Part shown: positions 48,186 to 60,432 of the stretch, piece after piece
Numbering within the stretch: the stretch's first letter is position 1
Layout of the letters: each line of letters starts with the position of its first letter
NCBI GenBank assembly: GCA_025403435.1
Contig: CM046347.1
Location: 26,920,597-26,984,596, forward strand
Source of the DNA: Artocarpus heterophyllus
Taxonomy: Eukaryota; Streptophyta; Magnoliopsida; Rosales; Moraceae
DNA: 64,000 nucleotides
Reading direction: 5' to 3'
Translations under genes and position numbers: made by a program
Notes under the pieces: generated by a model
The model's database searches: none
The model's input: the letters and a program-made list of their open reading frames with translations, nothing else
What the model was told of the DNA's origin: nothing

Positions 48186-50116
48186 TACTTGATTATTATT
48201 AACATTAATATAATGTGTCAATTAATTTTTAAATTCAAAATACAAAATTCCTTTAAAATGATTAAAAACTAATTCTACAATAATTCATTTTGACTTGTAA
48301 TTTAAGTCAACACATAAATAAGGCTTAGAATCACTCCAATTTTGAATCTTACAAATAATCTAATTTATTTTAAATTCGATTCCTCACTTTGAATTCTACT
48401 CATTTTGATATATTCGCGCTGAGATTACTTACAAGTACACACACCATAAGTGTTAATATTTGGTCTGTTTGGTTTATTGGTACAATCTAGCTTGGCTCAG
48501 TCCAAACTTGGCCAAACTCCCAGCTTAGAATTCAAACCCTTTCATTTTAGCATTTTGAACTAAAATTAAACAATGATTTCACTCTCATGTATTTTTTATT
48601 TATGATTTAACACTATTATTTTATATTTATTTTAATAACTTCTTTTTATATATTTTCTATTTCTTTTTTTAATTAAATAAAATTTTGATGTTTCAAACTA
48701 GAATTCTTAATACTCATCCAAATGCAAATTTTTTGCGGATTTCCTATTTAGATTACCACATAAACTGTACATCCAAATGCTTGTTTAGATTATAGTTTAA
48801 ACTACATAATTTAGATTTTTCTGTTCAAATAAAAAGTTAAAACAAATACAATTTGAATCAATAAACCAAACAGATGATATATTTTGCATGAGAGTAGTTT
48901 TAATTATTCCAATTTCAAATTAAACATAGTTTATTTGTTGCAAATTTCTAATTTTTTTTTTATCAAATTCGAGAACTCATGTGGGGTGGGTGACTCTGTG
49001 CGTCGGACATGAGAGAAAGAGGGGGCAACGGCTTGATGGGGATGTAAAGAGTTTTTCACCAAATTTTCATGCTTTTTCAGGAGAATATGATATAGCCCTA
49101 ACATTTAACGTGTGTAAAGTGCGTTATGCATCTGATCTAAGAGAGCGTTTGATAGCCTCGTTTCAACTATTACAATCCAAAACTTCTACATATTATAGTA
49201 TAAAACAAAAGTATGCTATAATATAAAACTGTCATATGTTATATTAAATTGGTTTCAACTTTTAACCTCTATTTGAAACATTAGTTAGAACTAATGGTTT
49301 AGAACCAATACTGGTTGAAACCAATAAAATGAGTTTGAACCATGATTTTTAGTTATAACTAATGTTCGAAAGTTTGTTAGTGTTTTGAAAACTTTGTTGG
49401 AACTTGATGTTAGAATTTAAAAATTCTGGTATGTAAGAGTTTTATATTGTATTAAATTTTTTTTATTGCAGTATATGAGAGCTTTACACAGTAGTAGTAA
49501 AAATTTTTGTATAGAAACAGAGTTTCATACAAAATATAAAATATTGGTTTGAACCAAAAATAGTTGAAACCATTATTTAAAATTTGAACAAAAAATATGA
49601 GGTTAAATTATAATTTGTTTGTTTAAACTAGCATATATTTAAACAAAAATATTAGTTGAAACTGAAACTTAAAACTGATTGAGCTTGACATCAATTATAA
49701 CAGATGATGATGAACGAAACATAAGCCTAGGTTCCACATTAAAACATACGTTCCAACTTCGAAACAAAGGCTTACTTCTAATTACGTTGTCATTCTTGGC
49801 TGAATAAACAGGCGCCAAATCAGAAACCCCCCTCACTTGTCTCTTACATTCTATCGACATATCGTCATGTTTCCGACATCCTTGACATTAGCACGTTTGT
49901 CTATAAAGTTACTCAGCACGCGCTGCCCTGGAGCGTCCAACAAAACCCTCAATTTTTTTTTTTACATGTTTATTATATTCACGGTCTCCAAGGCCAGTCC
50001 CAGCGCTGATCAAAGTCTCTCCCTCGACCAAACACTTTCATTCCATAATCGGACCTCCAAGAAAGAAAAACCCTAACACTGCAAAATCTGTCTCTCTTTC
50101 TCTCTCTAAAACTTCA
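48186..50116. other. Intergenic region and promoter of the zinc-finger gene
   Basis: Short MITE-family blocks ('atgagagctttacacagtag', 'ggtttgaaccaaaaatagtt') at about 49140-49290 and 49400-49560. The last 200 bases before 50117 contain CT-rich leader-like sequence ('ctgtctctctttctctctct'). No gene was recognised. Confidence 0.45.
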
Positions 50117-53100
50117 ATGGAGTTCAAGTTTCGCGCCGTGGATGATAGGCCTCCGCCGTTTCCGTCGCCGCCGTCGAGCTGCTTCAACCACTCCGACCAA
50201 CCATTGCCAATGCCAGGTTCGAATGTTCATCGTCAAAGTCAGAGAAAATGAGGGAAAATTTGGTGGAAAAGAACTGTGGTTTTACAATGCTGTGTTCTAT
50301 TTTAATTTCAGTGCATGACCAAAATTCGTATAAAACTTGAATTTTTGTTTTGTATTTCTGATCTGAGCTTTGCCAATTTTTAGTTCCTTTTTTGAAAATT
50401 TCTCTCCATCCAAACAGGCCAAGCCATTTCTCCGATGCTGCATGGTCCGTCCGGTTTCCCGATGGGGGATCTCGGGCCGAATTCGGGCCTAACGCGAAAC
50501 CCTAGCGACGTGCGGGAGCATATCGTGCCAGAGCTTGAGCAGGAGCGGTTAAGTGAGGAGATGATCTTGTGGGAGATAGCTCGGCGTCGAGAGCTGGAGG
50601 CGGTGGTTCGCCAGGAGATCGTGTTCTTAGAAAGAGAAATGGCCATGCGAAGAGCGGCCGTGGGATCAATGTCCTTCGAGGATGGATTCCCTGCTGCAAT
50701 GCAGTTCGCTCCCTTCCCATATTCTTCTCGCTCTGCCGCATTAGATCTGTTTTCGATGCCTCTGCCGCCGGAGGACATTGCCCCGGTGTTCAAGCCCCCG
50801 TCTGAGCCTAACAAGGATAAACTAATCGTTCTGGTTAGTCTCGCTTGAATATCTCAATTTTATGTGTTTACTTGTTGAGGTTCTATCTGTAGTACTTTTG
50901 GTTTTTTCTGTTTTGTGTGTATTTTTCCGTAATGTTTATTATTTAGGTCCATTATCATAGAATGCGTTTTCTTGATCCATGTTTCTTCGGGTTGATGGAT
51001 AGGAACAAGGAATTTATAAATGACTTATTTGAATTGAATCAACCAATAAGCCACCTTTGGTATGTCATGCTTGTGCCAATTTGGAGTAATTTCTAATTTA
51101 GTTTTATGGATTGTTTGAAAATTCTTTAATTGCTACATTTTTTAGAATACCATTGGAAGTGGTGCACTCACCTGTCCATTGATCTTGCGGAAGGGGATCC
51201 CAGTTGCCTTGTGTAGGCCCCACTAAATCATTGGTCTCACAAGAGCAGCCCACTATTGGTCAGCAATGCTCCCATGATAGTGTGGCATGTGACATCATGC
51301 TATACCTTCAATGGAATCCCTCAACATAGTGCGAGAAATGGAGCTTCTAGAATTAGCAATTTTTTGTCTCAAGAGCAACATATTGTCCTACCTTTTGGTT
51401 TTCCATCCATGCATGCGTTACTCCTATTATCACATTCTTGAAGTCATTCGTGCAGGGGCATCACATTCAAAGATGTGGCAGATTATTTTTTTGATTAACC
51501 ATGTGCCTATTGTTTTCTATGGTGATCGACTTTTGATCTTGGCACAAAATGATGCTAGATCAGTTGCTCTTTTAGTCCTTAGTAAATAGATTTTTCATCT
51601 GTGGGTTCACCTGTTTAGGCTATCCAGCGTACACACGGCAATGCATCACAAGGGTCTTGTGTCTCTGTTTGCTGTAGAAAATGTTTCTTTCGAAGTACTC
51701 TCATTTTGTTCTTAAGAATTCAGTGTGAGTGGAAGCTAATTCTTTGTCACTGGCTCAACATATCAAGTAGGGTCTGATTTGCATTGTTTATTTTGGGATA
51801 AACATTCTAAGCCAATAGTCATTAGCTTGTTTTCTAATATAGACAGACTAGAGGTTTTGTCCCTTTTTCACAAACATTAGATTAATATTTGGCTAGAATC
51901 ATGAATGTGATTGTTGCGTGCACACAAAAATGCAGAATTTAGATCATATGTTATCGCATACGTATTAATGCTCCACTGATTTAACAAATCATGATAAATA
52001 ATATAGAAATTTTGAGGTACATATAACCAAAGCTCACTAGCTTTTCCTCAAAAAAGATTTAAAACTTTCCGTTCATATTAGTGTGGTTAGGAGTCAAAGG
52101 ATTCTTACTGTACATCATTAGATTTTCACAATCATGATTTGGTGCACATTATAATTGCTAAAAGTCTTATGATCTACAAATTAAGTCAAGTAACTTAAGA
52201 GTCTTTAAACAGAATCATTAGAATCTTAGTTGTGTCCTTTTTGACAGAATTCTGTGGTATCAAAGGTTTAATCATTGCAAGAATTCTTTTAAAAAGGATG
52301 TAGAAATATCATTCAAATTATTGTGGTTAAGTCTCAAAAGAATTCTTATTGTATGTCATTAGATTTACCCCATTTTTATTCTGCACGTGTTAGCAGAATA
52401 ATTTGGATCTTAATTGTGGATCCTTTTTGACAGAACTTTCTGTGCTATTTAAGATTTTTTAATCCTCATAGTATGTGGACATGCTCGACGATTTGATTAC
52501 ATTTCTTAGGCTTTTTTTCCTATCTTAAACTTGTAAATAGTTTTTTTTTTTTCTTCTTTATGAAAAGTTACATTGCTCATCTTTTCTGTTTGCAAGTTAT
52601 AACAATACCATTATTATCAAAATTGAAGTTCTTTAGAAATGCAGCACTTTCGATGAGACTTGTATTTTTATGTTAGTTAATTATTAGTAAATGAAATTTG
52701 ATACAAACCTTAATTGGTGATGTCGAATTCACTTGTTCCACAGCATTATAGGTGCCTGCCTGTATTTGATGGTCGTTGAAGTTTAGGATCTTGAATGTTC
52801 TTAGTACAATTTCTACTCTTATTCATGAACTATTTTGTGTCGGCAGCTACTTTTTCTCCATAATCATAAAAGTAGAAGGTGAAGTTCCCTTGTGAATCGC
52901 CATGCAGCATTTAACTGTTTTCATGGGGTTAATTAATGACACATCAGAACTTATTTTGTATTTTATTCAAGTACTCTCTTGCAGGCTAAGCCCGAACCAA
53001 ATCTTTCCCGGGCAAAGAGAAAAGCGCTAGAACCACCCACATTGGATTCTAATGAGATCTATCCGTTTGGTTTGAAGAAGAAGCCCAAGGAGGAGTTGAG

Positions 53101-54208
53101 CTGTGCCTTATGCCAGGTTAGTGCAACAGGTGAGAAAGATTTGAACAATCATCTTCAAGGTAAGAAGCACAAGCGCAAGGAAGCAGCACTTAGAAATCAG
53201 AAGATGGGAAAGATCCCTAGCAATGCACCATGTCCAAAGAAAAGTGGGGATCCATCTGAACCGAAAGACACCAACAGTGCTGCACATGTGAAATTGGAAG
53301 AAGGGAAGTTTATTAAGCAACTTGGTTCCCAGAATGGTTCAGACAAGAAAAAAGAGGACGCAGAAGATCTAAAACCTAAAAGCACGCTGGTAATGCAGAA
53401 AGACCAAAATGCCGGGGAACTGAACAAGACAAGTGGATCAGAAATGGTGCAGAAAGCAGGTAGATCTGTGGATCACAAGACAACAAAGAGGACGAAGACG
53501 GGAAAAAGATTCAAGTATTGGTGTGAAATGTGTCAGGTTGGTTCTTTGTCTTCAAGAGTGATGGAGCAGCATAAGAAGGGGAAGAAACACAGGGGTAAGC
53601 TTCTTGGTTCTGAACCTAATAAAGTTGACGAAGCTACCCTCAAAACTAAAACATCAAATGCTGTTCCTGTAAAGTCAGAAGACCCAGATGTGGCAGAACA
53701 AGCAGATGAGAAGACCACAGACAACATGGAAAATACAGAGGCGGTTGATGAAAAGCCAGAAGACAAAGTTGTTGCAAACCAAGCAAATGAGAAGATTACA
53801 GACGACATGGCAAACGTTCATGAAAAGCTAGAAGACACAGATGTTGCAAAGCAAGCAAATGAGAAGACTACGGATGACATGGAAAATACAGAGGCCATCC
53901 ATGAAAAGTTGGAAGACAGAGATGTTGCAAACCAAACAAATGTGAAGGCTACAGACGACATGGAAAATACGAAGGCCATTAATGAAAAGCCGGAAGATGG
54001 AGATGTTGCAAACCAAGCAAACGAGAAGACGACAGACGACCTTACAAATGCCAAGGCTGTTCCTGAAGAGACAGAGGGCACAGATGCTGCAAATCAAGCA
54101 AATGGGAAGGCTACACATGACATGGAAAATGAAATACAGTTAAGTCCATTCCTACTCCAGAAGCTTCAGAGGCTCCAGAGGTTATGTAGTGTTGATGAAC
54201 AGAATTAG
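50117..54208 (+). CDS. U1/matrin-type zinc-finger protein with acidic repeats (exons 50117-50216, 50418-50833, 52985-54208)
   Basis: Spliced protein of 579 residues. The joins are phase-consistent: CCAG|GTTCGA to AACAG|GCC, and CTG|GTTAGT to TTGCAG|GCT. The first ATG in a CT-rich leader starts a Pro-rich segment (MEFKFRAVDDRPPPFPSPPS). Residues about 60-130 look helical and charged (ELEQERLSEEMILWEIARRR). Two zinc fingers of the CX2CX12HX5H type follow: C212, C215, H228, H234 and C352, C355, H368, H374. This spacing is that of U1-C/matrin (zf-met) fingers, which bind double-stranded or structured RNA, so a nuclear RNA-linked role is likely. Residues about 408-557 are acidic tandem repeats. 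The basic links (KRKEAALRNQK, KTTKRTKTGKR) may be nuclear signals. The exact orthologue is not known to me; it resembles plant proteins annotated as UBP1-associated/C2H2-type. Confidence 0.85.
53690..54139 (+). repeat. Coding tandem repeat of about 81 bases
   Basis: Between five and six units of about 27 residues with consensus 'VANQANEKTTDDMEN', then about four variable residues and 'EKPED'. Units begin near codons for VAEQADEK, VVANQANEK, VAKQANEK, VANQTNVK, VANQANEK and AANQANGK. The second unit is two residues shorter. All lengths are multiples of three, so the frame is kept. Confidence 0.85.
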
Positions 54209-54487
54209 AAAGTTGAACCTCTTTTGCTGAAGGTACCGCCCTTTTTCCCTTGTTGTAATTAGGCATGTAGCTTAAGGACTAAGTTATCCATAGACTGCAA
54301 CTGTTTTGGCGGAAAATCTGTTAGACTGTAATTTGTATGACCATCAATCAGGCCGCAGAATTTTCTTTGAAGTCTTAAATTCGATGTCTTAAATCTTTGA
54401 ACCTCATCTAATAATATTCTTAGGTATGTTAAAGAAAAAAAAGAAGAAAAAAATCTTTAGATAATGCTTTCAAAGAACTAAGAAAAG
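54209..54487. other. 3' region of the zinc-finger gene
   Basis: T-rich downstream DNA with 'aataatattc' near 54409; likely contains the polyadenylation site. Nothing else seen. Confidence 0.4.
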
Positions 54488-54645
54488 TTTGGCAGCGCAA
54501 TTAGAACTAAAACGTTGAAACGTTTTATTGTAGCATGTAAGAGTTCTAGTCTATAGTCTACTCTTGATGTATATTGTAGCATGTAAGAGTTTTATACTGT
54601 ATTAGTTTTAACTATGTAGTTAGAACAGGTTTGTCAAACACATCC
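54488..54645. mobile_element. Short MITE of the 'gtttggca' family
   Basis: The left end 'gtttggcagcgcaattagaa' and the right end 'agaacaggtttgtcaaacac' are inverted. Two internal copies of 'attgtagcatgtaagagtt'. About 158 bp. Confidence 0.55.
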
Positions 54646-56080
54646 CTAAAGATTACCAACGGGATCGTTAACCCCACCTTCCATGCCATACTGACGGGCT
54701 ATCAACCTGACCAAAAAGGAAATCTCTTGTTACAGCACCGGAGATGCTGCGGCATCTCATAGGACCTAGAGCAACTAGAAATAGACTTGTAAGAGATTCT
54801 AAACTCAAACTTATGAATGCGTTCTCACGGCCCACTGTTGTTGTTTTTTCTCATTTATTTATTTATTTTTTCCTAGTGAATCCCCTTCAGGAGAGATATA
54901 ATTCAAGAAAAGAATTACAAGTATAATACAAGTTTATGACATCGCCGAAGGAAAAGTAAAACAGGGGAATGAGAGCCGCGTAACGAGTGAGACTATCAAA
55001 AAGTGTCTTGACGTTCAGGTCCCATGCCGTTTTCTGTTTCCTTTTTATACTCTGTTTCAATACTTTGTTTTTTAATCTCATACTTTCTGTCAATCTTCAT
55101 TTTTGCTTAAAAAAAAAAAGTGAATAAACAATTCGATTGGTAAACATAGAATAAGGATTTTGTCCACTTTAGGTTCTAATTTGAATTGGACGGAGCACAA
55201 AGCATGGGATTGTGATTATCCATTTTGTACAGTTGGATTTGATCGAGAAAAGCTATACTGAAATAAAAAAATAAAAAGCTTTATCTCTGTGTTTTTTTTT
55301 TTTTCTTTCTCCTAGTACCCTACCTTAAATTGAGTCGAAATTCCATATAGACAATGTTATTAAATTTGGCCAAAATTACACATAAGCTTACAAATAAAAC
55401 AGAACACCCTCTCCAAAAATCTTTTAAAAAATTGGGAGTGTTTTTTTCTTTGTTATTATTATTTTTTTTTTCAAATTTTAAGGGAACCCGAGTAGAGACT
55501 TAGGACGATCGTCAACAGTGTTTGTGAGAGAATTTTTCAAGGGTAACAGATAAGGATTTGATAATAATCAACTAATTTTATAATACTAATATATGATTTT
55601 CTAAATTAATGATGAATTTGATTTCTGGTAAATAAATACAATAACCAGTTGAAAGGGTAAAGTATCCAAAATTTCCAATGCCTCGTTGGGATCATCTAAG
55701 CCGGCCGTATGGGAATCCCTCAAATTAAAAAGTGAAAAACAAAGCAACCTTGGAATATCTCATAAACAAAACTAAACGTGCAAGCATTGCAAGATTCCAA
55801 GATTCCTCTCTAGAATTATTTCAGCAGAAAACTTGCAGGACACAAACTGAAACAAAACTAAATCTTTGATTCCTGAGCATCAATTCCACCACTTCATCTA
55901 TACACATTCACTGTATATAACTATCTTTCAACTTTACAAAAGAGGAAGAAGAAAGGAAAGTCTAGAGTAAAGAACAAAAGATAAGAATGATGGTTAAAAC
56001 GTAGCGTTATAAGGCAAGGCAAGGCAAACTTCCCAACCCCACCAAAACTCATATGATATGCTTTTCTTTAGAGAGAAAAA
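54646..56080. other. Intergenic region between two convergent genes
   Basis: No gene seen. T-rich and A-rich runs at about 55110, 55290 and 55455. The part near 55950-56080 would be the 3' untranslated region of the gene on the minus strand. Confidence 0.45.
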
Positions 56081-57896
56081 TTAAACCCTTAAAGCCACTT
56101 GATCTTGCCAAGTGATCTTCCTTTTCCCCGCGCGACTCGATCCGTTGCCAATGTTTCTACAAACTAGTAACTTCATATCATTCTGCTGCTCTTCGGCATT
56201 CGCATTTCGAAGCAAACCTTTCAATGGCTCGCAGTTATTGGCCTGCAATTCTTCCTCTTCCCCCTATAACAAAGTGAAAACGATGTAAACGTTAGGGTCA
56301 AAAGTAAAATTGCCATGGCATGAATTAGACGCTCATTCCATAGAAATAGAACGATTTCCAATATATTACCGAAATTTGGTTCAAGTCAAAAGATGGGGTG
56401 ATTTTCCTCTTAGCAGCTTCTTTCCCACTGTGGATCCTTTCCTGCTGATTCAAGTCGAAAGTTGGTCTGGAATTTGGCAAAGGAGCAACCTCCTTTCCAC
56501 CGAGGATCCTCACCTTCTGGTTCAAGTCCAATAATGGCGCAGGCTTTTGCAATGAAGCGTCCATGCCATTATAAGCCCTTTCCTTTTCGTTCAAGTCTAA
56601 TGGGATTGGGGGGTATCGGAAAGCAGATTCCTTCTTTTTACTCTGATTTTTCCTCTTTGTAATGCTAGTACTTCGGTTTTCATAATTTTGTAGTTGGGAA
56701 TGGTCTCGTTTCGTTTGGTGGCTCGTTGGCTGCTTCTCAGTTAAGTATCTGTATCTTCGCTTCAAAAATCTGCCATCGCAAACAATCCACATTAAAATTT
56801 CTTTATTGGAATCAAATCAATTGAAATATTTCAGCGGTTTGGATCGATTATACCTGACTTCAGCTAAAAGGGTTTGCTTCTTCTGCTCCATAATCTTTAA
56901 TCTGTTCTTCATTGCATCGGTTTCCTGACAAGCGTATGAATAAGAAGTTTGCTTTAGTTGAACACCTTAATCTTCAGGCTTAAACCAGCTTAGAAAATTA
57001 AGAAAAACCTAAAAGACTCATTTATTACAAATAATAGCAAACACCAATTCAGTAATGACAAGCCAAATTCATAAGTGCATAGCGGAAAATCAAAACTAAC
57101 AAGGAGCATTAGAGGAAAAATACTTGAAAAACAGCCAAGACTCGTTGCCAAAAATTGAACCCTCTTAAGAAATATTACCAAAATCTGAGCATAAGAAGAT
57201 TGAAATACACAGCTCTTTTGGTTCGCTAAAAAGGGCTAACAAGAAATCACCTCATAAACAATGATATCAACAGTACGGACAACATGATACAAACAATTTA
57301 GTTCCCTAAAAAGGGTTAACAAGAATCCCAAACATCTCATAAACGCGGATCAAAAGAACAGGAAAAACACTAAAACAAGCAAAGGACTAAAAGCAGCAAC
57401 AAGGGTCTGAATTTTGAAAGCAGTGTTCTAAAACAAGGATAAAGTTCACTAAACCATGACCATAGTCATCAAACAAAATGAACAGATATTAAAAGAAAAA
57501 AAAAAAGGAGGGATTTTGAAAAGTAACTTTAAGAAAAACTGGTTAATGGGGTTAAAAAAAAAGCATAGTAAAGATTTCTTTCATATTAAAGAAACTAAAA
57601 CAATTAAACAAGGGGAAATTATAAACAAAATACAATTTCCCAAGTTCTATAAAGTGTAAGGCAAGATTTCAACGAAAACCAAGATGAAACCAAACAGCAA
57701 ACATCAGATCTAACGATTGAAATAAAAGAAAGACGAAAATAAAACTAAGATCTAACAAAAACCCATTAAAGAAATTTACCTTCTCCAGCTCTTCATAGTC
57801 TTGCATAAGGCTTTGGTGCTTAAGCCTGGTCCGAGCGTCCTCATACACTGCAAAAGGAGAATCCTCCAAAGAGACAACCCTTTTCATCTTCTTCAT
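56081..57896 (-). CDS. DLN-repeat protein of unknown function (exons 57896-57780, 56924-56854, 56769-56370, 56263-56081)
   Basis: Four exons give 256 residues; every join is phase-consistent (GAG AAG|GTAAAT, GTCAG|GTATA, TTTCG|GTAATA, with TTGTCAG, GATGGCAG and TTATAG acceptors). Start chosen at ATG 57896; a second Met three codons later is possible. Residues 1-72 are charged and helical, probably coiled coil (EDARTRLKHQSLMQDYEELE, MKNRLKIMEQKKQTLLAEVR, FLKRRYRYL). Residues about 118-196 carry four DLN motifs at 121-123, 144-146, 168-170 and 191-193, spaced about 23 residues (PLDLNE, LLDLNQ, TFDLNQ, SFDLNQ). DLN with flanking Leu/Phe resembles EAR-type repression motifs that recruit TOPLESS; function is inference. 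C-terminus is basic (RAGKRKITWQDQV). Family not recognised. Upstream is a long CT/GA-rich leader region. Confidence 0.8.
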
Positions 57897-58460
57897 TGGA
57901 AAAAGAAGAAATCACAGGGAGAGAGTGAACAGAAAAGAAGGAAAAAGAGATAAAAAAGGAAAGTGGAAGAGAGAAAAGAGGGAGGAGGAAGAAAGAAATA
58001 ACACTAATAGAAACAGGGAGAAAGAGACAGGAAAGAGGGAAGGAGGGAGAAGGTTCTTTCTCTCTTTCTTGCTTTCCTGTTTTCTCTGTGAGAAACTCTG
58101 ACCGAGACGACAACAACAACAGCAACAAAGAATGAGAAAACACCCAAAAAGCCCACATAGCTTCGGTGAAAAAATGTTGTTTTGAGAAGACAGCGATGAA
58201 GATGGGGATTTTTTGCAGAAGGGTATATGTGGCAAAGACGTTCTTTTTATGTGAGAGAGAGAGAGAGAGAGAGAGTTTGTGTCTGTCTTTGTAAGGTGGG
58301 CTTGGTTGGAGTACATTTGAAGACACATCCATCCGTCTATCTATCTCCACTCTTTCCCATTCTTTCTTTCTTTCTTGCTTTTTTGTTTTTTCCCCCTCCT
58401 CAACATAAAAATTTTGGTCCAGCTGGGCCATTGAAGAGAGAGAAAGTTTGGTCATAGGTA
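57897..58460 (-). promoter_or_regulatory. Pyrimidine-rich 5' leader and promoter of the DLN-repeat gene
   Basis: On the minus strand this is strongly CT-rich (for example the (CT)n-type stretches complementary to 57915-58075) and includes a (GA)n microsatellite at 58253-58276 on the plus strand. GA/CT-rich leaders are common upstream of plant genes and bind BPC/GAGA-type factors. The frames crossing it are low-complexity. The transcription start was not determined. Confidence 0.45.
58253..58276 (+). repeat. (GA)n microsatellite
   Basis: About eleven or twelve GA units upstream of the DLN-repeat gene. Confidence 0.85.
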
Positions 58461-59928
58461 TTTGGTGTGGACTCTTCCTTTGTTTTTTGATGATGGGGAG
58501 GGGTGCGTTGAACTGCTACGTTTCTTCTGTCTTTGGAATTGGATGTGGTGTTGTCTTGGGGTTTTTCTTTTTTCTTTTCTTCTCTTTTTTTTTCTCCTTC
58601 TCTGAGATGAGAGGAGAGAGAAAGAGACAGACATGGGGAGAGAGAAAGAAGATGGGGTTGTGCTCAAAGAATAAAAAATAAAAATAAGGGCAGGAGATAG
58701 ATGTATAAACAGTTAGGCCTGCTGTGCTGTTTTTTTTCCCCTTTCTTTCTATTCTATCCATGACGTGCTGTAGTAGTTATTGCTAGTACCTTATTTTTAG
58801 GCTTTGTGGCCTTTGAAGTCTGGGATGGTGGTGTTTTTATGAATGATTCTTTTCATTTTACATTATTATTGTTGTTGAAGTCAAACTTCATGTCTATTTA
58901 CCACAATACCCCTCTTTCTTTCCTCATGCTGTAACTTTAAGAAGAGCGAACACCCAACTTGAGCTTTAGCCAAAACTAATCCAGTTTTTTTAAGCAAAAG
59001 ACGATAATGTCTTTGCAGGGTCAAAAGGGTGTGCGTCAACATCTTTCTTTATTGGAGGGTGAAATAGTAAAATAAACTTTCCAGCCATTGACTGGAGGAT
59101 GTGGCTTTCAGAGCTTTCACACCTACCTTCTGCACTTTGTGAGACCACCCAAGGTGACCTAGTTTCCTAGCCACTACAAAATTGATGTGGAAATATTTCA
59201 ATACACCTACTTTTTTTTTTTTGGGGCATGGGGCTTAAAATCACAGAAACAACCCTTTTCCTCCTGCTGTTTAGCAAAAAAACTAAATTCTCCTTCGACA
59301 CGATTTATAAATAATTTTGCAAAAACAAAAATGCCCATTTTAGATATTCAATTAAAAAAAGGACCATTTTTATTGGTTATTTTTTTGCCCTAGATTGGGT
59401 TTGATAGTGCGTACACTTCTGGGTAGTATGAGAGAGCCAGAGAGCCCTGTGGCTTTCAAGACAGGGTGAGCAAATTCTGCCTGTCACCACATCTTTTAAC
59501 ACTTTTTTTAGTCTTATCAGCAAGAAAACAAAAATAAAATAAAAACCCATGTGCCTTTTTTTGTTTCAATGTCGATGTAGTCGAGAGATGGAGATGGTTT
59601 TGGCCGTATGTAGTGCCCGTTAAGAGATTAAAAGATATGTTTAGAGAGAGAAAGAAAGAGAGAGAGAGAGAGAGGACTAAGGAGGCACTTTCCCAGTTTC
59701 CTTTTGCTTTTGTGTTTCATTGCTTATTAAATATTTCCAACATCTGGAGCGGTAGTCAATATGCGATGTCGACATTTGAGGATGGTAACAATAATTTTTA
59801 TTTTTACCCCTAAAAGTGAAGGTGCTTTGGTTCTTTGCCCACACTTCTTTTCCTTTCCGACGCTGCAAAGCACTTTTTAATCTGGTATTTATAGTTGGTT
59901 TGAAAGATTTGTTGATTTTTATTTTTTT
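58461..59928. other. Intergenic region, low complexity
   Basis: Purine/pyrimidine-rich tracts at 58560-58660 and a GA-rich tract at 59644-59675. No gene or RNA was recognised. Confidence 0.45.
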
Positions 59929-60390
59929 TTTTTATATTTGTCTTCTTATACTTTATAGTTAAGTTAATTCAAAATTTATATTTTTAATTTTTAATCTCAT
60001 AAAATATATTTTTTAGATTAAATTTATCTTTGAATAATTAATTTCGACTTTTAAAATTTCAAACTATTTTTAAGTAAAATATAAAAAAATTAAAACATTT
60101 AAAAAAAACAAAAATAAAAACAAACAAAACACCTAGTTTTAGGATATTTTATATATTTTTAAAGTCAAAAACCTAAGTATAAAGTTTTTTTAAACGTGTA
60201 AAGTTCTCTTATTTTTCAATTTGAAGGTATTTTTGGCAATATTTTAGATCAATTTTGAATATTGATTAGAAAAATGTGTAAATTTATGTATTAAATCTAA
60301 TCTCAAGATATAAATTCGATGAGATCTAAAATTGAAGGTATAATATTTGAATAAATTTAAAAAATGAGGTATAAAAAGGTAAATAATCAA
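59929..60390. mobile_element. Foldback MITE with long terminal inverted repeats, third copy
   Basis: Collinear with 5598-6092. Left arm 'tcttcttatactttatagtt'; right arm 'tgtattaaatctaatctcaa' and end 'gaggtataaaaaggtaaata'. The internal 'aacacctagttttaggatat' matches 'aacacctatttttaaggata' of the first copy. No coding capacity. Confidence 0.65.
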
Positions 60391-60432
60391 TTTTTTTTTA
60401 AATTTCATGAGAGAAAATATTGTGATAAAAAC

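Noticed and set aside
57841..58455. Long frame of 204 codons on the minus strand upstream of the DLN gene
   Set aside because: It is low-complexity Ser/Leu/Phe caused by the CT-rich leader, and overlaps exon 1 in a different frame.
58448..58761. Open frames in purine/pyrimidine-rich tract
   Set aside because: Low-complexity translation (runs of Phe or Lys) only.
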